From Shewanella dokdonensis (GTDB lineage Bacteria > Pseudomonadota > Gammaproteobacteria > Enterobacterales > Shewanellaceae), in assembly GCF_018394335.1 (NCBI RefSeq), contig NZ_CP074572.1, forward strand, positions 3,596,001 to 3,660,000: a DNA stretch of 64,000 bases, read 5' to 3'. The translations under genes were made by a program, and so were the position numbers. Shown piece after piece: positions 63,390-64,000 of the stretch (position 1 is the first letter of the stretch; each line of letters starts with the position of its first letter). A model generated the notes under the pieces. It was not told where the DNA came from, made no database searches, and was given only the letters and a program-made list of their open reading frames with translations.

Positions 63390-64000
63390 CTACCCAAATA
63401 TACGTTTGAGGAATCCTTTTTCTCTTCACTGGTGAAGCGTAAAGGAATATCTTCGCCAAGTAGGCGACTCACAGTATCAGTATAGGCCTGACCAGCGTCG
63501 CTCTCCTGATCAATAATAACCGGCACCCCAGAGTTAGAGGCTTTCAGCACCGCCTGTGATTCAGGGATCACTCCCAGAAGATCGATGGCTAGAATTTCTT
63601 GCACATCCTCAACACTGAGCATTTCACCGGTTTTCACCCGCGCGGGTGAATAACGGGTCAACAATAGATACTCTTTGATCGGTTCTAAATTTTCTTCGGC
63701 GCGGCGGCTGCGGCTCTGTAGCATGCCGAGGATACGATCAGAATCGCGTACTGAACTCACCTCTGGGTTGGTGGTGACAACGGCGGTATCGGCAAAGTAC
63801 AACGCCATCATCGCACCAGTTTCAATCCCGGCAGGCGAATCACACACGATAAATTCAAAGTCTTTTGCTAAATCTTCCAGCACCTTCCCAACACCTTCTT
63901 TGGTCAGTGCATCTTTATCGCGGGTTTGCGATGCTGGCAAAATGAATAACTTGTCACAACGCTTATCTTTGATCAGCGCCTGATTGAGATTGGCTTCACC
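63390..64000 (-). CDS. minD: Septum site-determining protein MinD (5' end outside window; frameshifted at the C-terminus as sequenced)
   Basis: ParA-type membrane ATPase that recruits MinC. About 204 C-terminal residues are visible, including FIVCDSPAGIETGAMMAL, VTTNPEVSSVRDSDRILG and DLLGVIPES. The frame changes in the A run of the coding strand (T run 63417-63421). As sequenced, the end reads KKDSSNVYLGS; adding one A gives EEKKGFLKRIFG and a TAG at 63390-63392. That is the expected amphipathic membrane-targeting helix, so the deletion is almost certainly an error. The N-terminus and P-loop lie beyond base 64000. Confidence 0.94.

Overview
The window is a gene-dense chromosomal segment of a gammaproteobacterium, most probably Shewanella or a close relative. 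The evidence is the protein sequences (monomeric isocitrate dehydrogenase, large NAD-glutamate dehydrogenase, DUF1302/DUF1329 proteins, ZapC, YebG, ProQ) and gene neighbourhoods that match those of E. coli and its relatives: cspD-clpS-clpA-infA-aat, metG/apbC, udk-dcd, pabC-mltG-tmk-holB-tatD, rsmF/letB-letA, proQ-prc, pyrD-zapC, the his operon, yoaA..tsaB..fadD-rnd and minDE. No phage, insertion sequence, CRISPR array, rRNA or tRNA was seen. The content is core metabolism and housekeeping.

Layout. 1-7.2 kb: 3' part of icd, cspD, then clpS-clpA, infA, bpt and aat, which together form an N-degron proteolysis neighbourhood. 7.2-18.3 kb: a glycine-zipper envelope protein, a small unknown gene, a Nif3 protein, metG facing apbC, then a forward block udk-dcd-pabC-mltG-tmk-holB-pilZ-tatD. 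18.5-31.8 kb: rsmF, a nucleoside-recognition membrane protein, the letB/letA lipid-transport genes with LetA split into two ORFs, yebG behind a LexA box, msrC, proQ, prc, pepN and a DUF2835 gene. 32.5-39.3 kb: an apparent four-gene operon coding for a DUF1302 outer-membrane protein, a DUF1329 protein, a YCF48-type repeat protein and an MMPL/RND transporter; this is the least understood part and the best candidate for an undescribed envelope or lipid-export system. 39.5-46.2 kb: gdhB, pyrD, zapC. 46.3-53.6 kb: the complete hisGDCBHAFI operon on the minus strand, preceded by a 15-residue leader peptide with five consecutive histidines and an attenuator terminator. 53.9-64 kb: yoaA, hemB, tsaB, an unknown small gene with a HEXXH membrane protein, a hydrolase, fadD, rnd, minE and the 3' part of minD.

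The strongest unexpected signal is technical. Thirteen otherwise normal genes (clpS, tmk, holB, pepN, DUF1302, DUF1329, YCF48, MMPL, gdhB, hisH, hisD, hisG, the hydrolase, fadD and minD are the affected list, fifteen if the two less certain cases DUF1329 and YCF48 are counted) are frameshifted. Nearly every shift falls in a short homopolymer run, and adding one base (sometimes two) to the run restores the full family protein. Several of these genes are essential, so the pattern points to homopolymer under-calling in the assembly, not to gene decay. These genes are annotated here as whole CDSs with the break points given.
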